A DNA stretch of 64,000 nucleotides from Leuctra nigra. Lineage: Eukaryota > Arthropoda > Insecta > Plecoptera > Leuctridae. Both the position numbers and the translations under genes were made by a program. A model generated the notes under the pieces. The model was not told the DNA's origin. It saw nothing but the letters and a program-made list of their open reading frames with translations, and made no database searches. The stretch is taken from NCBI GenBank assembly GCA_934045905.1, contig CAKOGZ010000120.1:186001-250000 (forward strand), given 5' to 3'. Shown in pieces: positions 21,918 through 34,902 of the stretch (its first letter is position 1; each line of letters opens with the position of its first letter).

Positions 21918-24900
21918 TCTGCCCCCTTGGAGTCGCCCGACGCTGCCCTGTCAGATTATTATATAATAAAGTTAGGTTAATACAGGTTAGCGAAGCGAGC
22001 GTAGCTGACTCATCACAAGCTTTAACCTCCATTGACTAAAAAATGGATGAAAACCTAGGAAATGAGGAAAATTTAAGGAACATTGTTAATTGTTACATTG
22101 TTACCTTTGTAGGCTAACCTACATTGTTGGTCAATATACATTGACAAAAAAATGGATGTAAATCTATCGGGGGTCGACCCATCAGCTTCTGAATAATATG
22201 AACAGTTAATTCCGGCGAATCGGAGAGTCTGACATAAAAATGTGTTTCTGCACTTTTTAAGCCTCTCACCATCTACTATATAGGGTAACGTTGTCAACTC
22301 TCTTAGAGTAATAGATTCGTCACAAAGAAGGAAAAAAATAAAAAAATATCAATATGAGCTACTTCTAAAGTGGCACCCCCCTATTTTTATCGAATTTTCT
22401 TGAAGCCTACACAACGTTATGCCGAGAAATGAAATAAAACACTTTTCGAAAAAAAATAGGCTTATAAATAAAATTTTAAAAAAGAACCCCACTCTGCCCC
22501 CTTGGAGTCGCCCGACGCTGCCCTGTCAGATTATTATATAATAAAGTTAGGTTAATACAGGTTAGCGAAGCGAGCGTAGCTGACTCATCACAAGCTTTAA
22601 CCTCCATTGACTAAAAAATGGATGAAAACCTAGGAAATGAGGAAAATCTAAGGAACATTGTTAATTGTTACATTGTTACCTTTGTAGGCTAACCTACATT
22701 GTTGGTCAATATACATTGACAAAAAAATGGATGAAAATCTATCGGGGGTCGACCCATCAGCTTCTGAATAACATGAACAGTTAATTCCGGCGAATCGGAG
22801 AGTCTGACATAAAAAAGTGTTTCTGCACTTTTTAAGCCTCTCACCATCTACTATATAGGGTAACGTTGTCAACTCTCTTAGAGTAATAGATTCGTCACAA
22901 AGTAGGAAACAAATAAAAAAATATCAATATGAGCTACTTCTAAAGTGGCACCCCCCTATTTTTATCGAATTTTCTTGAAGCCTACACAACGTTATGCCGA
23001 GAAATGAAATAAAACACTTTTCGAAAATAATAGGCTTAACATTAACATGTAAAAAAAAAATCTCCCCTCTGCCTCCTGGAGTCGCCCGACGTTGCCCGGT
23101 CAGATAATTTTATAATAAAGTTAGGTTAGGGTAGGTTAGCGAAGCGAGCGAAGCGAGCGTAGCTGACCCTTAACAAGCTTTAACCTACAGTGACAAAAAA
23201 TTGATGAAAACCTATCAGGATTGTGCCCTTCTGCTTCTGAAGGACATAAACTAAGAAATGCGGCGTATCGGAGCGTCTGACAGAAAAAAGTGTTTCTGCA
23301 CTTTTTAAGCCTCTCTCCATCATCTATATGGTGTATCATTTTCAGCTCTCTAAGAGTAATAGATTCGACACAAAGTAGGAAACAAACAAAACTTTTTCAA
23401 TATGACCTACTTCTAAAGTGGCACCCCCCTGTTTTTATCGAATTTTCTTGATGCCTACACAACGTTATGCCGAGAAATGTAATAAAACACTTTTTGAAAA
23501 AAAATAGGCTTATAAATAAAATTATAAAAAAGAACCCCACTCTGCCCCCTTGGAGTCGCCCGACGCTGCCCTGTCAGATTATTATATAATAAAGTTAGGT
23601 TAATACAGGTTAGCGAAGCGAGCGTAGCTGACTCATCACAAGCTTTAACCTCCATTGACTAAAAAATGGATGAAAACCTAGGAAATGAGGAAAATCTAAG
23701 GAACATTGTAAATTGTTACATTGTTACCTTTGTAGGCTAACCTACATTGTTGGTCAATATACATTGACAAAAAAATGGATGAAAATCTATCGGGGGTCGA
23801 CCCATCAGCTTCTGAATAACATGAACAGTTAATTCCGGCGAATCGGAGAGTCTGACATAAAAAAGGTGTTTCTGCACTTTTTAAGCCTCTCACCATCTAC
23901 TATATAGGGTAACGTTGTCAACTCTCTTAGAGTAATAGATTCGTCACAAAGTAGGAAACAAATAAAAAAATATCAATATGAGCTACTTCTAAAGTGGCAC
24001 CCCCCTATTTTTATCGAATTTTCTTGAAGCCTACACAACGTTATGCCGAGAAATGAAATAAAACACTTTTCGAAAATAATAGGCTTAACATTAACATGTA
24101 AAAAAAAATCTCCCCTCTGCCTCCTGGAGTCGCCCGACGTTGCCCGGTCAGATAATTTTATAATAAAGTTAGGTTAGGGTAGGTTAGCGAAGCGAGCGAA
24201 GCGAGCGTAGCTGACCCTTAACAAGCTTAAACCTACAGTGACAAAAAATTGATGAAAACCTATCAGGATTGTGCCCTTCTGCTTCTGAAGGACATAAACT
24301 AAGAAATGCGGCGTATCGGAGCGTCTGACAGAAAAAAGTGTTTCTGCACTTTTTAAGCCTCTCTCCATCATCTATATGGTGTATCATTTTCAGCTCTCTA
24401 AGAGTAATAGATTCGTCACAAAGTAGGAAACAAACAAAACTTTTTCAATATGACCTACTTCTAAAGTGGCACCTCCCTGTTTTTATCGAATTTTCTTGAT
24501 GCCTACACAACGTTATGCCGAGAAATGTAATAAAACACTTTTCGCAAAAAAATAGGCTTACAAATAAAATTATAAAAAAGAACCCCACTCTGCCCCCTTG
24601 GAGTCGCCCGACGCTGCCCAGTCAGATTATTATATAATAAAGTTAGGATAATACAGGTTAGCGAAGCGAGCGTAGCTGACTCATCTTAAGCTTTAACCTC
24701 CATTGACTAAAAAATGGATGAAAACCTAGGAAATGAGGAAAATCTAAGGAACATTGTTAATTGTTACATTGTTACCTTTGTAGGCTAACCTACATTGTTG
24801 GTCAATATACATTGACAAAAAAATGGATGAAAATCTATCGGGGGTCGACCCATCAGCTTCTGAATAATATGAACAGTTAATTCCGGCGAATCGGAGAGTC

Positions 24901-25636
24901 TGACATAAAAAAGTGTTTCTGCACTTTTTAAGCCTCTCACCATCTACTATATAGGGTAACGTTGTCAACTCTCTTAGAGTAATAGATTCGTCACAAAGTA
25001 GGAAACAAATAAAAAAATATCAATATGAGCTACTTCTAAAGTGGCACCCCCCTATTTTTATCGAATTTTCTTGAAGCCTACACAACGTTATGCCGAGAAA
25101 TGAAATAAAACACTTTTCGAAAATAATAGGCTTAACATTAACATGTAAAAAAAAAATCTCCCCTCTGCCTCCTGGAGTCGCCCGACGTTGCCCGGTCAGA
25201 TAATTTTATAATAAAGTTAGGTTAGGGTAGGTTAGCGAAGCGAGCGAAGCGAGCGTAGCTGACCCTTAACAAGCTTTAACCTACAGTGACAAAAAATTGA
25301 TGAAAACCTATCAGGATTGTGCCCTTCTGCTTCTGAAGGACATAAACTAAGAAATGCGGCGTATCGGAGCGTCTGACAGAAAAAAGTGTTTCTGCACTTT
25401 TTAAGCCTCTCTCCATCATCTATATGGTGTATCATTTTCAGCTCTCTAAGAGTAATAGATTCGTCACAAAGTAGGAAACAAACAAAACTTTTTCAATATG
25501 ACCTACTTCTAAAGTGGCACCCCCCTGTTTTTATCGAATTTTCTTGATGCCTACACAACGTTATGCCGAGAAATGTAATAAAACACTTTTTGAAAAAAAA
25601 TAGGCTTATAAATAAAATTATAAAAAAGAACCCCAC
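21918..25636 (+). repeat. Higher-order unit VI: 7 monomers, more variable
   Basis: Monomers start at 21918, 22493, 23068, 23541, 24116, 24589 and 25164. This is the first appearance of right-hand markers (aaagaagg, gaataatatg, aaaattttaaaaaag) in the monomer at 21,918. Variants include a 10-A run in the tails ending at 23,067 and 25,163, gtaaattg near 23,707, an extra g near 23,865, cttttt followed by gaaaaaa near 23,491 and 25,587, and a private cluster near 24,619-24,690. The cacctccctg change is shared between the B at 21,445 and the B at 24,116. Confidence 0.87.
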
Positions 25637-28307
25637 TCTGCCCCCTTGGAGTCGCCCGACGCTGCCCTGTCAGATTATTATATAATTAAGTTAGGTTAAT
25701 ACAGGTTAGCGAAGCGATCGTAGCTGACTCATCACAAGCTTTAACCTCCATTGACTAAAAAATGGATGAAAACCTAGGAAATGAGGAAAATCTAAAGAAC
25801 ATTGTAAATTGTTACATTGTTACCTTTGTAGGCTAACCTACATTGTTGGTCAATATACATTGACAAAAAAATGGATGAAAATCTATCGGGGGTCGACCCA
25901 TTAGCTTCTGAATAACATGAACAGTTAATTCCGGCGAATCGGAGAGTCTGACATAAAAAAGTGTTTCTGCACTTTTTAAGCCTCTCACCATCTACTATAT
26001 AGGGTAACGTTGTCAACTCTCTTAGAGTAATAGATTCGTCACAAAGAAGGAAACAAATAAAAAAATATCAATATGAGCTACTTCTAAAGTGGCACCCCCC
26101 TATTTTTATCGAATTTTCTTGAAGCCTACACAACGTTATGCCGAGAAATGAAATAAAACACTTTTCGAAAAAAAATAGGCTTATAAATAAAATTTTAAAA
26201 AAGAACCCCACTCTGCCCCCTTGGAGTCGCCCGACGCTGCCCTGTCAGATTATTATATAATAAAGTTAGGTTAATACAGGTTAGCGAAGCGAGCGTAGCT
26301 GACTCATCACAAGCTTTAACCTCCATTGACTAAAAAATGGATGAAAACCTAGGAAATGAGGAAAATCTAAGGAACATTGTTAATTGTTACATTGTTACCT
26401 TTGTAGGCTAACCTACATTGTTGGTCAATATACATTGACAAAAAAATGGATGAAAATCTATCGGGGGTCGACCCATCAGCTTCTGAATAACATGAACAGT
26501 TAATTCCGGCGAATCGGAGAGTCTGACATAAAAAAGTGTTTCTGCACTTTTTAAGCCTCTCACCATCTACTATATAGGGTAACGTTGTCAACTCTCTTAG
26601 AGTAATAGATTCGTCACAAAGTAGGAAACAAATAAAAAAATATCAATATGAGCTACTTCTTAAGTGGCACCCCCCTATTTTTATCGAATTTTCTTGAAGC
26701 CTACACAACGTTATGCCGAGAAATGAAATAAAACACTTTTCGAAAATAATAGGCTTAACATTAACATGTAAAAAAAAAATCTCCCCTCTGCCTCCTGGAG
26801 TCGCCCGACGTTGCCCGGTCAGATAATTTTATAATAAAGTTAGGTTAGGGAAGGTTAGCGAAGCGAGCGAAGCGAGCGTAGCTGACCCTTAACAAGCTTT
26901 AACCTACAGTGACAAAAAATTGATGAAAACCTATCAGGATTGTGCCCTTCTGCTTCTGAAGGACATAAACTAATAAATGCGGCGTATCGGAGCGTCTGAC
27001 AGAAAAAAGTGTTTCTGCACTTTTTAAGCCTCTCTCCATCATCTATATGGTGTATCATTTTCAGCTCTCTAAGAGTAATAGATTCATCACAAAGTAGGAA
27101 ACAAACAAAACTTTTTCAATATGACCTACTTCTAAAGTGGCACCCCCCTGTTTTTATCGAATTTTCTTGATGCCTACACAACGTTATGCCGAGAAATGTA
27201 ATAAAACACTTTTTGAAAAAAAATAGGCTTATAAATAAAATTATAAAAAAGAACCCCACTCTGCCCCCTTGGAGTCGCCCGACGCTGCCCTGTCAGATTA
27301 TTATATAATAAAGTTAGGTTAATACAGGTTAGCGAAGCGAGCGTAGCTGACTCATCACAAGCTTTAACCTCCATTGACTAAAAAATGGATGAAAACCTAG
27401 GAAATGAGGAAAATCTAAGGAACATTGTAAATTGTTACATTGTTTCCTTTGTAGGCTAACCTACATTGTTGGTCAATATACATTGACAAAAAAATGGATG
27501 AAAATCTATCGGGGGTCGACCCATCAGCTTCTGAATAACATGAACAGTTAATTCCGGCGAATCGGAGAGTCTGACATAAAAAAGTGTTTCTGCACTTTTT
27601 AAGCCTCTCACCATCTACTATATAGGGTAACGTTGTCAACTCTCTTAGAGTAATAGATTCGTCACAAAGTAGGAAACAAATAAAAAAATATCAATATGAG
27701 CTACTTCTAAAGTGGCACCCCCCTATTTTTATCGAATTTTCTTGAAGCCTACACAACGTTATGCCGAGAAATGAAATAAAACACTTTTCGAAAATAATAG
27801 GCTTAACATTAACATGTAAAAAAAAATCTCCCCTCTGCCTCCTGGAGTCGCCCGACGTTGCCCGGTCAGATAATTTTATAATAAAGTTAGGTTAGGGTAG
27901 GTTAGCGAAGCGAGCGAAGCGAGCGTAGCTGACCCTTAACAAGCTTTAACCTACAGTGACAAAAAATTGATGAAAACCTATCAGGATTGTGCCCTTCTGC
28001 TTCTGAAGGACATAAACTAAGAAATGCGGCGTATCGGAGCGTCTGACAGAAAAAAGTGTTTCTGCACTTTTTAAGCCTCTCTCCATCATCTATATGGTGT
28101 ATCATTTTCAGCTCTCTAAGAGTAATAGATTCGTCACAAAGTAGGAAACAAACAAAACTTTTTCAATATGACCTACTTCTAAAGTGGCACCCCCCTGTTT
28201 TTATCGAATTTTCTTGATGCCTACACAACGTTATGCCGAGAAATGTAATAAAACACTTTTCGAAAAAAAAATAGGCTTATAAATAAAATTATAAAAAAGA
28301 ACCCCAC
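25637..28307 (+). repeat. Higher-order unit VII: 5 monomers (A A B A B)
   Basis: Monomers start at 25637, 26212, 26787, 27260 and 27834. The first monomer has private changes (attaagtt, agcgatcg, ctaaagaac, cccattagc) and the gtaaattg shared with monomers at 23,541 and 27,260. The B at 27,834 is the first with the nine-A tail (cg followed by nine A) used by nearly all B copies to its right, and it marks the border between the two halves of the array. Confidence 0.88.
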
Positions 28308-30505
28308 TCTGCCCCCTTGGAGTCGCCCGACGCTGCCCTGTCAGATTATTATATAATAAAGTTAGGTTAATACAGGTTAGCGAAGCGAGCGTAGCTGACT
28401 CATCACAAGCTTTAACCTCCATTGACTAAAAAATGGATGAAAACCTAGGAAATGAGGAAAATCTAAGGAACATTGTTAATTGTTACATTGTTACCTTTGT
28501 AGGCTAACTTACATTGTTGGTCAATATACATTGACAAAAAAATGGATGAAAATCTATCGGGGGTCGACCCATCAGCTTCTGAATAATATGAACAGTTAAT
28601 TCCGGCGAATCGGAGAGTCTGACATAAAAAAGTGTTTCTGCACTTTTTAAGCCTCTCACCATCTACTATATAGGGTAACGTTGTCAACTCTCTTAGAGTA
28701 ATAGATTCGTCACAAAGAAGGAAACAAATAAAAAAATATCAATATGAGCTACTTCTAAAGTGGCACCCCCCTATTTTTATCGAATTTTCTTGAAGCCTAC
28801 ACAACGTTATGCCGAGAAATGAAATAAAACACTTTTCGAAAAAAATAGGCTTATAAATAAAATTTTAAAAAAGAACCCCACTCTGCCCCCTTGGAGTCGC
28901 CCGACGCTGCCCTGTCAGATTATTATATAATAAAGTTAGGTTAATACAGGTTAGCGAAGCGAGCGTAGCTGACTCATCACAAGCTTTAACCTCCATTGAC
29001 TAAAAAATGGATGAAAACCTAGGAAATGAGGAAAATCTAAGGAACATTGTTAATTGTTACATTGTTACCTTTGTAGGCTAACCTACATTGTTGGTCAATA
29101 TACATTGACAAAAAAATGGATGAAAATCTATCGGGGGTCGACCCATCAGCTTCTGAATAATATGAACAGTTAATTCCGGCGAATCGGAGAGTCTGACATA
29201 AAAAAGTGTTTCTGCACTTTTTAAGCCTCTCACCATCTACTATATAGGGTAACGTTGTCAACTCTCTTAGAGTAATAGATTCGTCACAAAGAAGGAAACA
29301 AATAAAAAAAATATCAATATGAGCTACTTCTAAAGTGGCACCCCCCTATTTTTATCGAATTTTCTTGAAGCCTACACAACGTTATGCCGAGAAATGAAAT
29401 AAAACACTTTTCGAAAAAAAATAGGCTTATAAATAAAATTTTAAAAAAGAACCCCACTCTGCCCCCTTGGAGTCGCCCGACGCTGCCCTGTCAGATTATT
29501 ATATAATAAAGTTAGGTTAATACAGGTTAGCGAAGCGAGCGTAGCTGACTCATCACAAGCTTTAACCTCCATTGACTAAAAAATGGATGAAAACCTAGGA
29601 AATGAGGAAAATCTAAGGAACATTGTTAATTGTTACATTGTTACCTTTGTAGGCTAACCTACATTGTTGGTCAATATACATTGACAAAAAAATGGATGAA
29701 AATCTATCGGGGGTCGACCCATCAGCTTCTGAATAACATGAACAGTTAATTCCGGCGAATCGGAGAGTCTGACATAAAAAAGTGTTTCTGCACTTTTTAA
29801 GCCTCTCACCATCTACTATATAGGGTAACGTTGTCAACTCTCTTAGAGTAATAGTTTCGTCACAAAGTAGGAAACAAATAAAAAAATATCAATATGAGCT
29901 ACTTCTAAAGTGGCACCCCCCTATTTTTATCGAATTTTCTTGAAGCCTACACAACGTTATGCCGAGAAATGAAATAAAACACTTTTCGAAAATAATAGGC
30001 TTAACATTAACATGTAAAAAAAAATCTCCCCTCTGCCTCCTGGAGTCGCCCGACGTTGCCCGGTCAGATAATTTTATAATAAAGTTAGGTTAGGGTAGGT
30101 TAGCGAAGCGAGCGAAGCGAGCGTAGCTGACCCTTAACAAGCTTTAACCTACAGTGACAAAAAATTGATGAAAACCTATCAGGATTGTGCCCTTCTGCTT
30201 CTGAAGGACATAAACTAAGAAATGCGGCGTATCGGAGCGTCTGACAGAAAAAAGTGTTTCTGCACTTTTTAAGCCTCTCTCCATCATCTATATGGTGTAT
30301 CATTTTCAGCTCTCTAAGAGTAATAGATTCGTCACAAAGTAGGAAACAAACAAAACTTTTTCAATATGACCTACTTCTAAAGTGGCACCCCCCTGTTTTT
30401 ATCGAATTTTCTTGATGCCTACACAACGTTATGCCGAGAAATGTAATAAAACACTTTTCGAAAAAAAAATAGGCTTATAAATAAAATTATAAAAAAGAAC
30501 CCCAC
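28308..30505 (+). repeat. Higher-order unit VIII: AAAB tetramer (about 2,198 bp)
   Basis: Monomers start at 28308, 28882, 29458 and 30032. The three A copies are distinguishable. The first has gctaacttac, gaataatatg and aaagaagg. The second has gctaacctac with the same two later markers. The third has gaataacatg and aaagtagg and the tail that leads into B. The first A has a seven-A tail run and the second an extra A near 29,304, the only length changes. The third A has the private agtttcgtc near 29,853, repeated in unit IX. Confidence 0.92.
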
Positions 30506-32704
30506 TCTGCCCCCTTGGAGTCGCCCGACGCTGCCCTGTCAGATTATTATATAATAAAGTTAGGTTAATACAGGTTAGCGAAGCGAGCGTAGCTGACTCA
30601 TCACAAGCTTTAACCTCCATTGACTAAAAAATGGATGAAAACCTAGGAAATGAGGAAAATCTAAGGAACATTGTTAATTGTTACATTGTTACCTTTGTAG
30701 GCTAACTTACATTGTTGGTCAATATACATTGACAAAAAAATGGATGAAAATCTATCGGGGGTCGACCCATCAGCTTCTGAATAATATGAACAGTTAATTC
30801 CGGCGAATCGGAGAGTCTGACATAAAAAAGTGTTTCTGCACTTTTTAAGCCTCTCACCATCTACTATATAGGGTAACGTTGTCAACTCTCTTAGAGTAAT
30901 AGATTCGTCACAAAGAAGGAAACAAATAAAAAAATATCAATATGAGCTACTTCTAAAGTGGCACCCCCCTATTTTTATCGAATTTTCTTGAAGCCTACAC
31001 AACGTTATGCCGAGAAATGAAATAAAACACTTTTCGAAAAAAAAATAGGCTTATAAATAAAATTATAAAAAAGAACCCCACTCTGCCCCCTTGGAGTCGC
31101 CCGACGCTGCCCTGTCAGATTATTATATAATAAAGTTAGGTTAATACAGGTTAGCGAAGCGAGCGTAGCTGACTCATCACAAGCTTTAACCTCCATTGAC
31201 TAAAAAATGGATGAAAACCTAGGAAATGAGGAAAATCTAAGGAACATTGTTAATTGTTACATTGTTACCTTTGTAGGCTAACCTACATTGTTGGTCAATA
31301 TACATTGACAAAAAAATGGATGAAAATCTATCGGGGGTCGACCCATCAGCTTCTGAATAATATGAACAGTTAATTCCGGCGAATCGGAGAGTCTGACATA
31401 AAAAAGTGTTTCTGCACTTTTTAAGCCTCTCACCATCTACTATATAGGGTAACGTTGTCAACTCTCTTAGAGTAATAGATTCGTCACAAAGAAGGAAACA
31501 AATAAAAAAATATCAATATGAGCTACTTCTAAAGTGGCACCCCCCTATTTTTATCGAATTTTCTTGAAGCCTACACAACGTTATGCCGAGAAATGAAATA
31601 AAACACTTTTCGAAAAAAAATAGGCTTATAAATAAAATTTTAAAAAAGAACCCCACTCTGCCCCCTTGGAGTCGCCCGACGCTGCCCTGTCAGATTATTA
31701 TATAATAAAGTTAGGTTAATACAGGTTAGCGAAGCGAGCGTAGCTGACTCATCACAAGCTTTAACCTCCATTGACTAAAAAATGGATGAAAACCTAGGAA
31801 ATGAGGAAAATCTAAGGAACATTGTTAATTGTTACATTGTTACCTTTGTAGGCTAACCTACATTGTTGGTCAATATACATTGACAAAAAAATGGATGAAA
31901 ATCTATCGGGGGTCGACCCATCAGCTTCTGAATAACATGAACAGTTAATTCCGGCGAATCGGAGAGTCTGACATAAAAAAGTGTTTCTGCACTTTTTAAG
32001 CCTCTCACCATCTACTATATAGGGTAACGTTGTCAACTCTCTTAGAGTAATAGTTTCGTCACAAAGTAGGAAACAAATAAAAAAATATCAATATGAGCTA
32101 CTTCTAAAGTGGCACCCCCCTATTTTTATCGAATTTTCTTGAAGCCTACACAACGTTATGCCGAGAAATGAAATAAAACACTTTTCGAAAATAATAGGCT
32201 TAACATTAACATGTAAAAAAAAATCTCCCCTCTGCCTCCTGGAGTCGCCCGACGTTGCCCGGTCAGATAATTTTATAATAAAGTTAGGTTAGGGTAGGTT
32301 AGCGAAGCGAGCGAAGCGAGCGTAGCTGACCCTTAACAAGCTTTAACCTACAGTGACAAAAAATTGATGAAAACCTATCAGGATTGTGCCCTTCTGCTTC
32401 TGAAGGACATAAACTAAGAAATGCGGCGTATCGGAGCGTCTGACAGAAAAAAGTGTTTCTGCACTTTTTAAGCCTCTCTCCATCATCTATATGGTGTATC
32501 ATTTTCAGCTCTCTAAGAGTAATAGATTCGTCACAAAGTAGGAAACAAACAAAACTTTTTCAATATGACCTACTTCTAAAGTGGCACCCCCCTGTTTTTA
32601 TCGAATTTTCTTGATGCCTACACAACGTTATGCCGAGAAATGTAATAAAACACTTTTCGAAAAAAAAATAGGCTTATAAATAAAATTATAAAAAAGAACC
32701 CCAC
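30506..32704 (+). repeat. Higher-order unit IX: AAAB tetramer
   Basis: Monomers start at 30506, 31082, 31657 and 32231. The first A has a B-type tail (nine A, then attataaaaaag) instead of the aaaattttaaaaaag tail of units VIII, X and XI, so its last ~60 bases were exchanged with a B. The third A shares agtttcgtc with unit VIII (near 32,052), showing these two units are recent copies. Confidence 0.92.
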
Positions 32705-34902
32705 TCTGCCCCCTTGGAGTCGCCCGACGCTGCCCTGTCAGATTATTATATAATAAAGTTAGGTTAATACAGGTTAGCGAAGCGAGCGTAGCTGACTCAT
32801 CACAAGCTTTAACCTCCATTGACTAAAAAATGGATGAAAACCTAGGAAATGAGGAAAATCTAAGGAACATTGTTAATTGTTACATTGTTACCTTTGTAGG
32901 CTAACTTACATTGTTGGTCAATATACATTGACAAAAAAATGGATGAAAATCTATCGGGGGTCGACCCATCAGCTTCTGAATAATATGAACAGTTAATTCC
33001 GGCGAATCGGAGAGTCTGACATAAAAAAGTGTTTCTGCACTTTTTAAGCCTCTCACCATCTACTATATAGGGTAACGTTGTCAACTCTCTTAGAGTAATA
33101 GATTCGTCACAAAGAAGGAAACAAATAAAAAAATATCAATATGAGCTACTTCTAAAGTGGCACCCCCCTATTTTTATCGAATTTTCTTGAAGCCTACACA
33201 ACGTTATGCCGAGAAATGAAATAAAACACTTTTCGAAAAAAAATAGGCTTATAAATAAAATTTTAAAAAAGAACCCCACTCTGCCCCCTTGGAGTCGCCC
33301 GACGCTGCCCTGTCAGATTATTATATAATAAAGTTAGGTTAATACAGGTTAGCGAAGCGAGCGTAGCTGACTCATCACAAGCTTTAACCTCCATTGACTA
33401 AAAAATGGATGAAAACCTAGGAAATGAGGAAAATCTAAGGAACATTGTTAATTGTTACATTGTTACCTTTGTAGGCTAACCTACATTGTTGGTCAATATA
33501 CATTGACAAAAAAATGGATGAAAATCTATCGGGGGTCGACCCATCAGCTTCTGAATAATATGAACAGTTAATTCCGGCGAATCGGAGAGTCTGACATAAA
33601 AAAGTGTTTCTGCACTTTTTAAGCCTCTCACCATCTACTATATAGGGTAACGTTGTCAACTCTCTTAGAGTAATAGATTCGTCACAAAGAAGGAAACAAA
33701 TAAAAAAATATCAATATGAGCTACTTCTAAAGTGGCACCCCCCTATTTTTATCGAATTTTCTTGAAGCCTACACAACGTTATGCCGAGAAATGAAATAAA
33801 ACACTTTTCGAAAAAAAATAGGCTTATAAATAAAATTTTAAAAAAGAACCCCACTCTGCCCCCTTGGAGTCGCCCGACGCTGCCCTGTCAGATTATTATA
33901 TAATAAAGTTAGGTTAATACAGGTTAGCGAAGCGAGCGTAGCTGACTCATCACAAGCTTTAACCTCCATTGACTAAAAAATGGATGAAAACCTAGGAAAT
34001 GAGGAAAATCTAAGGAACATTGTTAATTGTTACATTGTTACCTTTGTAGGCTAACCTACATTGTTGGTCAATATACATTGACAAAAAAATGGATGAAAAT
34101 CTATCGGGGGTCGACCCATCAGCTTCTGAATAACATGAACAGTTAATTCCGGCGAATCGGAGAGTCTGACATAAAAAAGTGTTTTTGCACTTTTTAAGCC
34201 TCTCACCATCTACTATATAGGGTAACGTTGTCAACTCTCTTAGAGTAATAGATTCGTCACAAAGTAGGAAACAAATAAAAAAATATCAATATGAGCTACT
34301 TCTAAAGTGGCACCCCCCTATTTTGATCGAATTTTCTTGAAGCCTACACAACGTTATGCCAAAAAATGAAATAAAACACTTTTCGAAAATAATAGGCTTA
34401 ACATTAACATGTAAAAAAAAATCTCCCCTCTGCCTCCTGGAGTCGCCCGACGTTGCCCGGTCAGATAATTTTATAATAAAGTTAGGTTAGGGTAGGTTAG
34501 CGAAGCGAGCGAAGCGAGCGTAGCTGACCCTTAACAAGCTTTAACCTACAGTGACAAAAAATTGATGAAAACCTATCAGGATTGTGCCCTTCTGCTTCTG
34601 AAGGACATAAACTAAGAAATGCGGCGTATCGGAGCGTCTGACAGAAAAAAGTGTTTCTGCACTTTTTAAGCCTCTCTCCATCATCTATATGGTGTATCAT
34701 TTTCAGCTCTCTAAGAGTAATAGATTCGTCACAAAGTAGGAAACAAACAAAACTTTTTCAATATGACCTACTTCTAAAGTGGCACCCCCCTGTTTTTATC
34801 GAATTTTCTTGATGCCTACACAACGTTATGCCGAGAAATGTAATAAAACACTTTTCGAAAAAAAAATAGGCTTATAAATAAAATTATAAAAAAGAACCCC
34901 AC
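32705..34902 (+). repeat. Higher-order unit X: AAAB tetramer
   Basis: Monomers start at 32705, 33280, 33855 and 34429. The third A carries gtttttgcac in the hairpin loop (near 34,182), ttttgatcg (near 34,321) and gccaaaaaatg (near 34,359). The last two also occur in the A at 37,676, 3,821 bp to the right, which links this unit to unit XII. Confidence 0.92.
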
